DNA of 64,000 nt from Natrinema marinum (GCF_024296685.1 NZ_CP100763.1:2232001-2296000), one strand, 5' to 3'. Shown: positions 51,167-60,936, counted from the stretch's first letter. Notes: generated by a model not told the origin, from the sequence alone. Translations and numbers: made by a program.

Positions 51167-52315
51167 TTATCGGTCCTCGAGCGGGACGAACTCCTGATCC
51201 TGCGGGCCGGTGTAGCGGGCGCGCGGGCGGATGAGGCGGTTGTCCTCCTGGTACTCGAGGACGTGGGCGATCCAGCCGCCGACGCGGCTCATCGCGAAGA
51301 TGGGCGTGTACATGTCGATCGGGATGCCGAGCTGGTAGTAGACGGAGCCCGAGTAGAAGTCGACGTTCGGCGCGATACCTTTGTCGGTGAGGCCCTTCTC
51401 GTCGGAGAGGTACTGCTCGATGGTGGTCGTGTAGTCGTACCACTTGCTCTCGCCCGTCTCGGCGAGTTCCTCGCTGCGCTCCTGCAGGATCTTCGCGCGC
51501 GGATCTTTGACGTTGTAGACGCGGTGACCGAAGCCGGGGATGCGTCGGCCCTCTTCGGTGGCCTGCTCGACCCACTCGCGGTGGTCTAAGTCGCTCTCGT
51601 CGATCTCGATCAGGACTTCCATGACATCCTGGTTCGCGCCGCCGTGGAGCGGCCCCGAGAGCGCGCTGATGCCGCCGGTGACGGCGCTGTAAATGTCGGC
51701 CATCGTCGAGCCGATGACCATCGAAGTAAAGGTCGAGGCGTTCAGGCCGTGGTCAGCGTGGAGGATGAGCGCCTGATCGAACGTCTCGGCCGCGATGTCG
51801 TCGGGTTCCTCGCCGGAGAGCATGTAGAGGAAGTTCGCCGCCAGACCGAGATCCGGGTGAGGATCGATCGGCTCCTCGCCGAGTCGATAGCGCTCGAAGG
51901 CCGCGAGCGCGGTCGGGATCTTGGCCGTGATCCGGCGCCCCTTCCGGAGCGTCGCCTCGAGATCCTCGGGGTCGGCGTCGTCTTCGGGCTCGTAAGCGGA
52001 GAACATCGACACGGCGGTGCGCAGCGCCGCCATCGGCTGCTCGTCGGCGGCGGCGAGTTTCTCCATCGTCTCGAGGACGTCGTCGTCGACCTCGCGCTCG
52101 TCCATGAGCGCGTCGGTGAACGGCTCGAGTTCGTCTTCGGTGGGGAGGTGCCCGTTCCAGAGGAGATAGAGGACTTCCTCGTAGCTCGCGCCGCGAGCCA
52201 GGTCTTCGATCGTGTAGCCGCGGTAGATCAGCCGGCCGGCATCGCCGTCGATCGAACTGAGTTCCGATTCGGCAACCAACACACCCTCGAGCCCTTTCTT
52301 GAGGTCGTCAGACAT
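51167..52315 (-). CDS. Citrate synthase
   Basis: 382 residues condensing acetyl-CoA and oxaloacetate in the citric acid cycle. Family signatures include LYLLWNGHLPTEDEL and MVIGSTMADIYSAVTGGI. The catalytic His is in SGPLHGGANQDVM, another His in GFGHRVYNVKDPRA, and the catalytic Asp in PNVDFYSG. The ATG at 52315 (MSDDLKKGLEGV) matches archaeal orthologues; the 26-residue in-frame extension is not supported. It is not allosteric-type (no long N-terminus). Confidence 0.96.
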   Translation of the reverse strand: MSDDLKKGLEGVLVAESELSSIDGDAGRLIYRGYTIEDLARGASYEEVLYLLWNGHLPTEDELEPFTDALMDEREVDDDVLETMEKLAAADEQPMAALRTAVSMFSAYEPEDDADPEDLEATLRKGRRITAKIPTALAAFERYRLGEEPIDPHPDLGLAANFLYMLSGEEPDDIAAETFDQALILHADHGLNASTFTSMVIGSTMADIYSAVTGGISALSGPLHGGANQDVMEVLIEIDESDLDHREWVEQATEEGRRIPGFGHRVYNVKDPRAKILQERSEELAETGESKWYDYTTTIEQYLSDEKGLTDKGIAPNVDFYSGSVYYQLGIPIDMYTPIFAMSRVGGWIAHVLEYQEDNRLIRPRARYTGPQDQEFVPLEDR

Positions 52316-52593
52316 ACTCAGGGATTTCGGACCCCAATGGAAAAGTATTATCGTTTGCCCAGTGACGGCTCTCGACACCCCGATTGTCCTCATTTTGCCG
52401 CTTTTACGACTACAGACGAAGGGTTGTTTCGTGATCGAACGAACAGATAGTCAGTCGATACCACGGACGGGGTGCTGGACTCGGTTTTCGGCTCGGATCC
52501 GGCCGCGCGTCAGGCTCGATTCGTCGGCACTGTTGAGCGCGACGCGCTACCGAAAAAGGAACGGACGGCAGCGATGGAACCGCGCCGACTCCG

Positions 52594-54660
52594 TCAAGGC
52601 TGACCGTCGCCGGCTTCGGAGATCGGTTCGGCCGGTTCCGACTGGCCGAGCGTCATCTGGATGCCGTAGAGGATGACGACGAGGCCGAGCGCGCCGAGCT
52701 GGATCATCTGGTCCGGGTAGACCATGGCGACGATACCGGCACCGGCGAACACGGCTCGCAGACCGGCAGTCGGTCCGCGGCCGAACGGGAACCAGTAGTT
52801 GATCCCGTGGATAATCGCGACCGCGCCCAGCAGCGCAATGACGCCGGCGGTCAGCGCGGCCGTACTGAACTCGCCGGAGACCATCTCGGGGTGGTAGACG
52901 AACGCGAACGGGAGGACGAACAGCGGCGCGGAGATCTTGATCGCCTCGACGCACGTCCGCCAGAAGTTCCCGCCGGCGATCCCGGTCGCGACGGCGACGC
53001 AGGTCGCGATCGGCGGCGTCAGGCCCGCGAGGATCGCCGCGTAGAAGACGAAGTAGTGCGCGGCGAGGTCGGGGACGAGGAACTGGTTGATCAGCGTCGG
53101 CGCGATCAGCAGCGCCACGACGGTGTAGGACGCGGTCGTCGGCATACCGAGGCCCAGCAGGATACAGATGACCATCGCGAGGAAGAACGCGATAAGCGGA
53201 ACGCCCCCGGAGAGGTCCATCAGCGTCAACGAAATCGCCGTCGGGACGCCGGTGGCCATCAGGAGGTCGACGACGCCGTTGATCGCCGCCAGGATGATCG
53301 TGATCGGGGCGACGACGATCACGCCCTGTCGGAAGCCTTCGATCGTCTGTTTGAACGTGTGAACGAGCGTCCCGACGAGGTCGTCGCCGTCGAGCCCGGC
53401 CTTGACCAGCGGAATGAGGACTCCGAGCACGATCATGGCGACGGCCGTCTGCAGCGCCGCGGTCATCACCGTCACCTGCACGTAGCCGAGCTGGTAAACG
53501 AGGATGACGAGGGGAACGCCGTACTTGATCGACTCGAGGACGGTGTCCTGCCGACTGAGCTTCTCGTCGAACAGGCCGCTCATCGAGGGGTCGTCGATCT
53601 GGGGGGCCGCCACGTAGTGGACGGCGATGAAGATCGAGACCACGAGGATCGCGGCGGGGATGAGTCCGGCGATGATGACGTCACCGTACGTGAGGCCGGT
53701 GATCAGCGAGGCCATGATGAACGCGCCGGCCCCCATGACCGGGGGCAGCACCTGCCCGGACGTCGAGGCGACCGCTTCGATTCCGCCGGCGGTCTCGGGC
53801 TTGATGCCGCTCTTTTTCATCAGCGGGATGGTGAACGAACCGGTCATGCCGGCGTTCGCGGTCTGACTCCCGTTGACCGAGCCGATGACGGCGCTCGAGA
53901 GGACCGCGGTCTGTGCGATCCCGGAATCGAGGTACTTCGCGGACCGTACGGCGATCCGGAGGATGAGGTCGAACGCCCCGTAGGCCTTCAGCAGGCCGGC
54001 GTACAGCAGGAACAGCGCGATCCAGGCCGCGACGAGTTGGGTCAGGAAGCCGTAGAAGCCGTCGCCGCTGATCGCGAGGATTCGCAACGTCCGCTCGGGT
54101 GTGAGCCCGCCGTGGCTGAGCGTTCCCGCGAGGTACGGGCCGGCGAATCCGTACCCGATGCCACCGAGGACGACGGTCAGGAAGGTGATCCCGAACGACC
54201 GCCACGTGAGGTAGATCATCACGAGCGAGATCGCCAGCGCGAGCGCGATCTCGTAGCCGTAGGCCTGGCCGGCGCGGGTGTAGACCAGATTCTGGAACTG
54301 CGTGAACAGATACACCGTGGCGATCGTGACGACCACGCCCGATACGGCCAACATCCCCGTCTCGAGCCAGTTCTTCTCCTCGATCGTGTCCGGTAGCTCG
54401 ATCAACAGATACAGCAGGAGGACGCCGCCGAGGAAGAGCGTCCCGTACCGGGGTCGGTCCATCATCTGCGTCTCGGAGTACCAGAAGACGAGCAGCCAGA
54501 ACGGGATCGAACCCAGAATCACGGCCCACTCGAACTTGCCGCGGAGTCCCTCGGCGACGGACAGCGGGTCATCGGTGTCGAGGACATCCGCGCCGGCAGG
54601 CGAGTCGTCTCCCACCCCGTCGGCAGTATCGTCAGTACTCGAATCGTCGTTTATTACCAT
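52594..54660 (-). CDS. Fused TRAP transporter permease (DctQM type)
   Basis: 688 residues. It joins the small DctQ-like and large DctM-like membrane subunits, about 16-18 membrane segments. The N-terminus (50 residues) is acidic and disordered. DctM-family features include VNGSQTANAGMTGSFTIPLM and GLGMPTTASYTVVALL. Such fused permeases work with TAXI-type binding proteins. The TAXI gene is 41 bases upstream and forms one operon. The substrate is an organic anion, possibly glutamate or 2-oxoglutarate-like by family; unknown here. Confidence 0.93.
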   Translation of the reverse strand: MVINDDSSTDDTADGVGDDSPAGADVLDTDDPLSVAEGLRGKFEWAVILGSIPFWLLVFWYSETQMMDRPRYGTLFLGGVLLLYLLIELPDTIEEKNWLETGMLAVSGVVVTIATVYLFTQFQNLVYTRAGQAYGYEIALALAISLVMIYLTWRSFGITFLTVVLGGIGYGFAGPYLAGTLSHGGLTPERTLRILAISGDGFYGFLTQLVAAWIALFLLYAGLLKAYGAFDLILRIAVRSAKYLDSGIAQTAVLSSAVIGSVNGSQTANAGMTGSFTIPLMKKSGIKPETAGGIEAVASTSGQVLPPVMGAGAFIMASLITGLTYGDVIIAGLIPAAILVVSIFIAVHYVAAPQIDDPSMSGLFDEKLSRQDTVLESIKYGVPLVILVYQLGYVQVTVMTAALQTAVAMIVLGVLIPLVKAGLDGDDLVGTLVHTFKQTIEGFRQGVIVVAPITIILAAINGVVDLLMATGVPTAISLTLMDLSGGVPLIAFFLAMVICILLGLGMPTTASYTVVALLIAPTLINQFLVPDLAAHYFVFYAAILAGLTPPIATCVAVATGIAGGNFWRTCVEAIKISAPLFVLPFAFVYHPEMVSGEFSTAALTAGVIALLGAVAIIHGINYWFPFGRGPTAGLRAVFAGAGIVAMVYPDQMIQLGALGLVVILYGIQMTLGQSEPAEPISEAGDGQP

Positions 54661-54701
54661 TTGTCTGGTTTACGAAAGGGAATTAGAGTTTCGAACGGCG
54701 A

Positions 54702-55757
54702 TCAGTTGTCGGCCTCGGCGGCGTCGCCACGCGTCCAGGCGTCGTCCCAGGCGTCGTTCTCTTCCAAGTACTCGGCGACGCCCTCGTGGACCTCGAGGTC
54801 CTCCATGATCGTCTGGGTCATGATCTCAGGGGTGAACTCGAGGGTCGTCGAGTCGGACTCGCGGAGCGTTTCGTGGTGCTCGTTCGCGATGCGGGCGATC
54901 TCCTTGGTCGCCTTCGCGGGGATGTCGGGGCTGAACGCCCACTGGGCCGCGAGCGACCACGAGGTGACCGTGTCGGTGACCTGGGTCACGTCCTGCTGAT
55001 AGCCGTAGGGCTCGAACTCCTCGAGCAGCGCGCCGGGGTGGTTCTCGATGACCTGCTTGAACTCGTCGTCGACCTCGAGCAGGTAGAGCCCCTCGCTGCT
55101 CCGAACGTCGACTTCCTGGCACCAGCCGGAGAGTTCGACGCCGTTCGCGCCGTACAGACAGAGTGCGTCGACGTTCCCCTCTTCGACCTGACCGGGAATG
55201 TCGCCCGTGTCGGAGTTGTTGATCTCGTTAGGGCCCCAGACGCCGGCTTCCTTGAGGATCTCCTCGGTCAGCAGTCGCGTCCCGAAGCCGGGCTGGATCG
55301 GATAGATCGTGTAGCCTCCTTCCTTCAGGTCCGAGGTCGACTCGAGGCCGCTGCCCTCGAGGCCGACCATGTGGATCTGCAGTGACGTGAACATGAATCC
55401 CTGGTGGGGGAGGGAGTCGACCGGGTTCTCCGCGAACGGTCCCTCATCGTTCATCGCCTTCGCGATCGAGTTGTTGTCGACGCCCATCGCGGGGATGTTC
55501 CCGTCGTCGTATTCGCGGAGGTTCGCCGTCCACCCCTCCGTCTCCTGAACGGAGACGTTGATGACGTCGCTGTGCTGCTGTGCGGCGCGAGCGAGCGCCT
55601 GTCCGGCCGCCTGGGTCGAACTGCCGGTCGACGTGCCGCCGATCGTTACGGTGATCTTGTCATCGCCGCCGCTGAGACAGCCCGCGAGTCCGATGACGCC
55701 GGCCGTGGCCGCACCTTTCAGAACGTTTCGCCTACTGTGATCTCTTTTGGCACACAT
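54702..55757 (-). CDS. TAXI-family TRAP transporter substrate-binding lipoprotein
   Basis: 351 residues. Tat signal (SRRNVLKGAA) and lipobox (LAGC, Cys at about 27) predict export and lipid anchoring. The mature protein has TAXI-type segments: TVTIGGTSTGSSTQAAGQAL at the N-terminus, NSIAKAMNDEGPF and IYPIQPGFGTRLLTEEIL. The partner permease starts 41 bases downstream. ATG 55757 (MCAKRDHSR) is chosen because the signal peptide follows directly. Organic-acid substrate unknown. Confidence 0.92.
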   Translation of the reverse strand: MCAKRDHSRRNVLKGAATAGVIGLAGCLSGGDDKITVTIGGTSTGSSTQAAGQALARAAQQHSDVINVSVQETEGWTANLREYDDGNIPAMGVDNNSIAKAMNDEGPFAENPVDSLPHQGFMFTSLQIHMVGLEGSGLESTSDLKEGGYTIYPIQPGFGTRLLTEEILKEAGVWGPNEINNSDTGDIPGQVEEGNVDALCLYGANGVELSGWCQEVDVRSSEGLYLLEVDDEFKQVIENHPGALLEEFEPYGYQQDVTQVTDTVTSWSLAAQWAFSPDIPAKATKEIARIANEHHETLRESDSTTLEFTPEIMTQTIMEDLEVHEGVAEYLEENDAWDDAWTRGDAAEADN

Positions 55758-56031
55758 TACCGCTCCACTTTCAATCACCGATATAAAAAACTATTGTTAT
55801 CCTCGAAAATGTCCGTGTAGTTTTCTTACTGACATTTGGTCGAATCCCGTGATAGTCATTACTGGATAATATCTTGTGAAACCGCCCCTAGCCGGCTAAT
55901 TTGGACATATATTGGAACAACCCCAGACGTGAATGATTATAAAAATAGTATGATAGTTGGGGAAGAATTCGCGTCGGAGAAAAGCAATAACGGTACTCTT
56001 TTTTAAGGAGTTTTCCAAGAACCACCGTCGA
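55758..56031. promoter_or_regulatory. AT-rich divergent promoter region (TAXI operon and MFS gene)
   Basis: About 270 bases of markedly low GC between divergent genes. TATA-like elements are GATATAAAAAAC at about 55782-55793 (for the minus operon) and CTTTTTTAAGGAG at about 56000-56012 (for the MFS gene). No clear inverted repeat. Confidence 0.45.
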
Positions 56032-57231
56032 ATGAACCGGTCGTACTGGCGGACAGTCCTGCTCGTCACGACGTGGCAGATCTCGGCGAGTATCTGTTAC
56101 TACACGGTCTTCGCCGCGACGCCGTTCTTCCGGGACGCGTTCGGCCTCTCCCGGTTTCAGGTCGGCATCGTGGTCACGACACTCACCCTGGGCTACGCCG
56201 TCTTCCTGTTGCCGCTGGGCGCGCTGACCGATCGATTCGGCGAACGATCGGCGCTGACGCTGGGTCTCGTCGGGTTGGCCGGCGGCGTCGTTCTCGTCGC
56301 GGGCGCGCCGACGTACCCGGTGTTACTCGCGGCGGTGTTCGTCCTCGGCTCGACCTACGGGACCGCGATGCCCGGGACGAATAAAGCGATCTTCGACGCC
56401 ATCGAGCCGGGCCGCCAGAACCTCGCGATGGGGATCAAGCAGGTCGGCGTCACCGGCGGCAGCGGCATCAGCGCGCTGTTGATCACCGGCCTCGCGGGCG
56501 CGCTGTTCTGGCAGGCCGGCTTCCTCGTCGCCGCGGCTCTCGGCGCGGTCGTCGCCGTCGCCTTCGCGTGGACCTACTCGAGCGCCGGTGGCGGAGGCGA
56601 CGGCGGGTATCCCGACTTCGGCGCGCTGCGCGCGAACCGGCCGTACGTGGTGTTGCTGACCGCCGGCTTCTTCCTCGGCGCGGCGCTGTTCACGACGACC
56701 GGCTACACGGTCCTCTACGTCGACGAGGCGATCGGTGCGTCCGTCGCCGTCGGCGGCGTCGTCCTCGCGCTGGTCCAGTTGTTCGGTAGCGTCGGCCGCG
56801 TGCTGGCGGGCTGGCTGAGCGACGTGCTGCCCGGGAAACCGCGCGTCAGGATCGGGCTGTTGCTCGTCGTCCAGTCACTGGGCAGCGCCGTCATGTTCGT
56901 CGTCGTCGCGTCGACGGCGAGCACACGCGCCGCCGCGATCGCGTTCGCCGTTCTCGGCTTCTTCGTGCTCGGCTATACCGGCGTCTACTACTCCGCCATG
57001 GCGACCCTCGTCCGAGCCGACGAGATGGGCGGTGCCACCGCCGGCGGCCAGCTCGCGCTCACCTGCGGCGCACTGGTCGCCCCGCCTTCGTTCGGCTATC
57101 TGGCGGACACCGTCGGCTACCGGACCGCCTGGCTCTTCCTCGCCGGCATCGCGGTGGTCGCGGCCGTCCTCGTCGTGCAGGTCATCCGGACGCAACCGGC
57201 CGTCACGGAACCCGCCGCGACCGACGCGTAG
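56032..57231 (+). CDS. Major facilitator superfamily transporter
   Basis: 399 residues with 12 predicted membrane segments. The helix 2-3 loop has LPLGALTDRFGERSAL, the MFS A-motif. A conserved GTAMPGTNKAIFDAI precedes TM5. The pattern is like the oxalate/nitrate-type or general efflux MFS groups, but the substrate is not clear. ATG at 56032 (MNRSYWRTVLLV) starts at the first membrane segment; the ORF upstream has no support. Near-centre glycine-rich GGGGDGG loop separates the halves. Confidence 0.88.
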   Translation: MNRSYWRTVLLVTTWQISASICYYTVFAATPFFRDAFGLSRFQVGIVVTTLTLGYAVFLLPLGALTDRFGERSALTLGLVGLAGGVVLVAGAPTYPVLLAAVFVLGSTYGTAMPGTNKAIFDAIEPGRQNLAMGIKQVGVTGGSGISALLITGLAGALFWQAGFLVAAALGAVVAVAFAWTYSSAGGGGDGGYPDFGALRANRPYVVLLTAGFFLGAALFTTTGYTVLYVDEAIGASVAVGGVVLALVQLFGSVGRVLAGWLSDVLPGKPRVRIGLLLVVQSLGSAVMFVVVASTASTRAAAIAFAVLGFFVLGYTGVYYSAMATLVRADEMGGATAGGQLALTCGALVAPPSFGYLADTVGYRTAWLFLAGIAVVAAVLVVQVIRTQPAVTEPAATDA

Positions 57232-57273
57232 CAGCGGGCGTCGAGTTCGTCGGCCCTCGACTCACGGCTCGCG

Positions 57274-57648
57274 TCAGTCGAGTGCTTCGACCAGCTCGAC
57301 CTCGTAGCCGTCGGGGTCTTCGACGAAGGCGACGCGAACGCCGATCTCGTCCATCGTCGTCGGCTCCATCTCGACCGGCGGCTCCGCGCGCTCGAGCAGT
57401 CGCTCAAACGTCTCGTCGGTGCTGTCGACGCCGACCGCGACGTGAGCCATCGACCCCGAGTCGATTTCCGGATTGTCGTCGGGGTCGTGTTTGAACTGGA
57501 ACTCGGCGTTTTCGCCGCCGATGTAGACGTTCTCGACGCCGTCGTCGCCCGTGAACGACCAGTTCTCCGTCAGTCCGAGCGCGTCGACGTAGAAATTCCG
57601 CGTCTGCTCGATGTCCGATACCCACAGCGCCGTGTGAATGACGTCCAT
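57274..57648 (-). CDS. VOC (glyoxalase/bleomycin resistance) family protein
   Basis: 124 residues with one vicinal-oxygen-chelate domain made of two beta-alpha-beta repeats. N-terminal MDVIHTALWVSD gives the first metal-ligand His; a later His is in AHVAVGVD and a Glu in DPDGYEVELVE. Family members include glyoxalase I and dioxygenases. The exact reaction is unknown. ATG at 57648 matches the usual VOC start. Confidence 0.85.
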   Translation of the reverse strand: MDVIHTALWVSDIEQTRNFYVDALGLTENWSFTGDDGVENVYIGGENAEFQFKHDPDDNPEIDSGSMAHVAVGVDSTDETFERLLERAEPPVEMEPTTMDEIGVRVAFVEDPDGYEVELVEALD

Positions 57649-57789
57649 GTCCGCGGGAAAGATGCCGCCGGTGAAAGCGTTACTGGGATGGGATTCGTTC
57701 CGTCCGGAGTGTAGCCATCCCACGGCCGGCGGTACCGGCTTCCCAGCGCCGTGTCCCTCCCTGCTCTCCATCCCACGTCAGGACGGATC

Positions 57790-58011
57790 ATGAGTAGCGG
57801 TGCTCGAGAAGGGGACTATATGGGCACCAGCTGGGGTATCCTACTGGCGGCGGTACTACTCGTTACTGGCTTCCTCGCCGCGCTGGAGTTGGCCGCCCGG
57901 TATCGGGAACTGGGGTTCGACTCGCCCGGTCCGCTGCTCGTGTTGTTGTCGTCGACCCTGGGGGTAACCGTTCTCTATCAGGCCCGCCGGCTCGAGAAGC
58001 GCGACGATTAG
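57790..58011 (+). CDS. Small two-helix membrane protein
   Basis: 73 residues. Hydrophobic segments at about 13-30 and 45-62 (PGPLLVLLSSTLGVTVLYQA). A basic/acidic tail (RRLEKRDD) ends it. ATG 57790 or ATG 57820 are possible; the latter leaves 63 residues. No recognised family. Confidence 0.55.
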   Translation: MSSGAREGDYMGTSWGILLAAVLLVTGFLAALELAARYRELGFDSPGPLLVLLSSTLGVTVLYQARRLEKRDD

Positions 58012-58069
58012 ACGGTCATCAGCGGCGGGTACGCTACGGTCGCAACCGAGGACGCCGCCTCCGATCGGC

Positions 58070-58717
58070 TCACTTCTCGAGGATCGCGTCCATGAGCTTC
58101 GTCTGGGCCGCCGCGAGGTGCTCGGTGAACGTCGAGCGAGCGACACCGAGTTCCTCGGCCACGTCGGTCGCGTTCGCGCCCTTGGGGTAGTCGAAGTAGC
58201 CCATTTCGTGGGCCGTCCCGACGATCTCTCGCTGGCGCGCCGTGAGTTCGTCACGGTCGACGACGACCGGATCGGCGGAGATATCCTCGTGGTCCTGGGA
58301 GAGTTCCTCGACCAGAACGCCGTCGAAGTACGCCCGGAGCTCGTCGACGATTTCGGCGACCGCCGCGAGCTCGAGCGTGCGAAACGAGACCAGCAACGCG
58401 CCGTCCTGTGCGCGAACCGACGAGACTGGCGTCCCCGTCGTCTCGACGATCTCGCAGGCGCAGTCGGCAGCCTCGTCGCGTTCGAACCGGTATATCGCTT
58501 CCCGATCATTGGACTGGACCGGCGTGATGTCGACCTCGGCACCGCCGTCGACCGCGGCGTCCGCGGCGACGCCGAACTCCTCGACGACCGTTCCGTCCGC
58601 GGTCACTTGCGACGACCGGGAGACGGAATCGACCGGCTCCTCGGCGTGGGCCGAGACGTCGGCGACCGGGCAGCCGTCCGGATCTCGGATGACGACCGTT
58701 GCACGAAAACCCGTCAT
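58070..58717 (-). CDS. Bat-type HTH_10 transcription regulator 2
   Basis: 215 residues. C-terminal HTH_10 with LTARQREIVGTAHEMGYFDY and ATDVAEELGVARSTFTEHL. The N-terminal 140 residues are a beta-rich module with VSSVRAQDGALLVSF and acidic patches, a probable sensor. ATG 58717 (MTGFRATVVIRD). The next gene downstream on the same strand is small and unrelated, so its targets are unknown. Confidence 0.87.
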   Translation of the reverse strand: MTGFRATVVIRDPDGCPVADVSAHAEEPVDSVSRSSQVTADGTVVEEFGVAADAAVDGGAEVDITPVQSNDREAIYRFERDEAADCACEIVETTGTPVSSVRAQDGALLVSFRTLELAAVAEIVDELRAYFDGVLVEELSQDHEDISADPVVVDRDELTARQREIVGTAHEMGYFDYPKGANATDVAEELGVARSTFTEHLAAAQTKLMDAILEK

Positions 58718-58862
58718 ATGCGCTAGTCCGGTCACGGACGCCATAACCGGACCCGGCAATTCCCGCGCGGTGGAAATTCTTGCCGCGAGTCGAACGACGC
58801 TCGAGCGGAGAAGCAGACGACGGTCACGAGCGCGACCCGATCGCGAACGGCGGCGATCGGCG

Positions 58863-59225
58863 TCAGCGTTTCTGGCCGAGTTTCTCGCGGCTGATCCGGA
58901 TGCCGGTCGGCGTGATGATCATCTGGTCGTCGCCCTTGCGGACGATGTCGCCGTCGACCTCCTGAGCGACTTGCCGGAGTTCGTCGACGATGTGCTCGAC
59001 GGTGCTGTCCTCGGTTCGCAGGCGCGTGATATCCGCGATGACAATATCGCCGTCGTAGACGGCGTCTTTGATGTCGATCGCGTCGGCCTTGCCGTTTACT
59101 TCCGCGATGTGGACCTGCATCGTCGCCGCTGCCGACTCCGTCGAGACGTCCTCGAGGTTCAGTTCGGCGTAATCCTCGACGGTTCGCGACTGACTGCCGC
59201 CGAGAATTTTGCTCATGAGTCCCAT
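58863..59225 (-). CDS. sepF: Cell division protein SepF (archaeal)
   Basis: 120 residues. Archaeal SepF, which anchors FtsZ to the membrane at the division site. The N-terminal MGLMSKILGG is a short amphipathic membrane-binding helix. The core (about 40-115) has VHIAEVNGKADAIDIKDAVY and IVDELRQVAQEVDGDIV, which form the dimeric FtsZ-binding beta/alpha domain. Length matches haloarchaeal SepF, which is essential in species studied. Starting at the ATG at 59225 keeps the amphipathic helix. Confidence 0.92.
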   Translation of the reverse strand: MGLMSKILGGSQSRTVEDYAELNLEDVSTESAAATMQVHIAEVNGKADAIDIKDAVYDGDIVIADITRLRTEDSTVEHIVDELRQVAQEVDGDIVRKGDDQMIITPTGIRISREKLGQKR

Positions 59226-59379
59226 TGGCGGTATCCACCGCCGCCGCCAGTATAGTTCTTACGTCAGACACACTCCCCGCGGCAGAACCGTCACGGTCGG
59301 TGACGAGCGACCGACGGACTCCCCGAGAGCCGCGGGTGCACCGACGAGTCGGTGTCGGTTGCCGTCCCTGCCGATCCCT

Positions 59380-59589
59380 CGCTCCGACGTGCTCGAGGCG
59401 GCCGCCGAGACCTACGAGGCGAGCGCGATCCACGACGTGGTGGAGCCGTCGGCCGTGACCGAGACGCCGATCGCGGATCTCTGAGACACGTACGATCTCG
59501 CGGTGCGGGGCTATCGAGACACGCTTGCGCAGTACGAGGGGGCGTTCGAAGCGGGCTCGCTGGACGAGGCCGGCACGGAGTCGGGCTAG
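59380..59589 (+). pseudogene. Broken gene with an in-frame TGA
   Basis: A plus-strand frame reads PRSDVLEAAAETYEASAIHD then VVEPSAVTETPIADL, meets TGA at 59482-59484, and continues in the same frame with DTYDLAVRGYRDTLAQYEG and FEAGSLDEAGTESG to TAG at 59587. Both parts look like real helical protein, acidic like its neighbours, so one stop codon has disrupted a former gene. Selenocysteine use is not known in haloarchaea. The 5' end is unclear. Family unrecognised. Confidence 0.45.
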
Positions 59590-59626
59590 GGCGGGGACGG
59601 AGACCGCTCTACGAGCACGGCCGCGA

Positions 59627-60076
59627 TCAGTCGTCCGCGGTGATCTCCCGACCGTCGACCGACTCGAGTGACATCGGCTCGTCCGCCCACTCTATCTCGA
59701 GGCGGTGTCGCGGGAGGTACGGAGCGAGCGTCGCCGCCGACAGCAGCCCGCGGTAGACGCCGTTGCCGATGACGGGAAGCTGTTTGACGCCGGCGGTTCG
59801 CATCGTTTCGGCGGCCTCGGCCAACGTCGCGGCCGGCGCGACCGTGGTCACCGGCGACGACATGATCTCGCCCACGACCGGCCGGTCGTCGGTTTCGGCG
59901 ACCAGCGCGACGATATCCGACTCGGTAACGATGCCGACGACGGACTCGTCCTCGAGCACGGGGAGCGCGGGCACGTCGGTTCGGCGGAGGTACTGAGCGG
60001 CTTCGGTGACGGGCGTTTTCGTGGTAACCGTCCGCGGCGAGCGGACCTCAACGGCGTCGACTGTCGTTTCAATCAT
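59627..60076 (-). CDS. Two-CBS-domain protein
   Basis: 149 residues composed of two tandem CBS domains. The first spans about 10-65 (VTTKTPVTEAAQYLRRTDV, IVTESDIVALV); the second 70-125 (IMSSPVTTVAPAATLAEAAE, LPVIGNGVYRGLLSAATL). CBS pairs bind adenosyl ligands such as AMP, ATP or SAM and regulate partner proteins. No fused effector domain, so it works as a stand-alone regulator. Start MIETTVDAVEV at 60076. Confidence 0.92.
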   Translation of the reverse strand: MIETTVDAVEVRSPRTVTTKTPVTEAAQYLRRTDVPALPVLEDESVVGIVTESDIVALVAETDDRPVVGEIMSSPVTTVAPAATLAEAAETMRTAGVKQLPVIGNGVYRGLLSAATLAPYLPRHRLEIEWADEPMSLESVDGREITADD

Positions 60077-60299
60077 TGCTATGCCGTGCTACCACGAACC
60101 AATATATAGGCTCCATGGACATACGACCCATAAGACCTAGTATTGCTAGCACAGTTTGTCCCTCCACTCTCGATCGTGGCCATATCCTTCTCGAGTTCGA
60201 AGAGTTAGCCCGACATTCGGGCAGAAATAGAGTCGAGAGTGGCGATACGATCTTCGTCGGCGACACGGGACTCGCGCGGCTGACCGCGCCCGTCGGCGA

Positions 60300-60779
60300 C
60301 TACCCCGTGAACTCGTAGAGTTCGTCGCCGACGTGGTGCAGCGAGTCGACGACCTTCCCCTCGTTGCCGGCCATGTCCGCGCCCTCGACGCGGGCGCGGC
60401 CGACGGCGAGCACCTTTCCGTGGGACTCCTCGGCAATTACGACTAAATCGTCCGGCGAGATGTCGTCGGTCGCCTCCGTGATGCCGGGGCGCATCACGTC
60501 TGCCCCGTCGCTCACGAAGGAGATCGCGCCAGCGTCGACGGTGACGAGCCGCTTTTCCGGTTCGTAGGCGTTGGCCCCGCGCACGGTGAGAAACGGCTCC
60601 TCGTCGAAGTACGCGACCTGGGGTTCGCCGTCGATGAGGACGACCTCCCAGTCGGTGTCCTCGAACTCGACGCGCTCGTAGGCGTCGCCGTCGGGCGAGA
60701 CGCCGAGGTGGTCCTCGAGCGCCGTCTCGAGGTCGGAGACGGCGTCACTGCGGAGATGGTGTCGCGATTTGACCTGCAT
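60300..60779 (-). CDS. PUA-domain RNA-binding protein
   Basis: 159 residues. An N-terminal domain (1-75) has MQVKSRHHLRSDAVSDLE. The C-terminal PUA domain (about 80-157) has VTVDAGAISFVSDGADVM and VIAEESHGKVLAVGRA. This layout resembles the small archaeal PUA proteins related to MCT-1/eIF2D C-terminal parts, which bind RNA or tRNA. ATG at 60779 is chosen because MQVKSRHHL is the conserved family start. Partner RNA unknown. Confidence 0.88.
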   Translation of the reverse strand: MQVKSRHHLRSDAVSDLETALEDHLGVSPDGDAYERVEFEDTDWEVVLIDGEPQVAYFDEEPFLTVRGANAYEPEKRLVTVDAGAISFVSDGADVMRPGITEATDDISPDDLVVIAEESHGKVLAVGRARVEGADMAGNEGKVVDSLHHVGDELYEFTG

Positions 60780-60936
60780 ACTCGCGCTACCGCCCGGACG
60801 CATTTAATAGGTTAGATTCGCCGCGGGTTGCGGATCGACGAGTCGTACCGCCGTGGTCTGACTCGGGGAGACAACCGCAGTCGATCCGGGGAAACCACTA
60901 TCCCGTCGGGGCTGGTAGGACGACGGACTCGGTCCG

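Noticed and set aside
59482-59484. TGA read as selenocysteine
   Set aside because: Haloarchaea are not known to use selenocysteine, and no SECIS-like element or selenoprotein family is recognisable.
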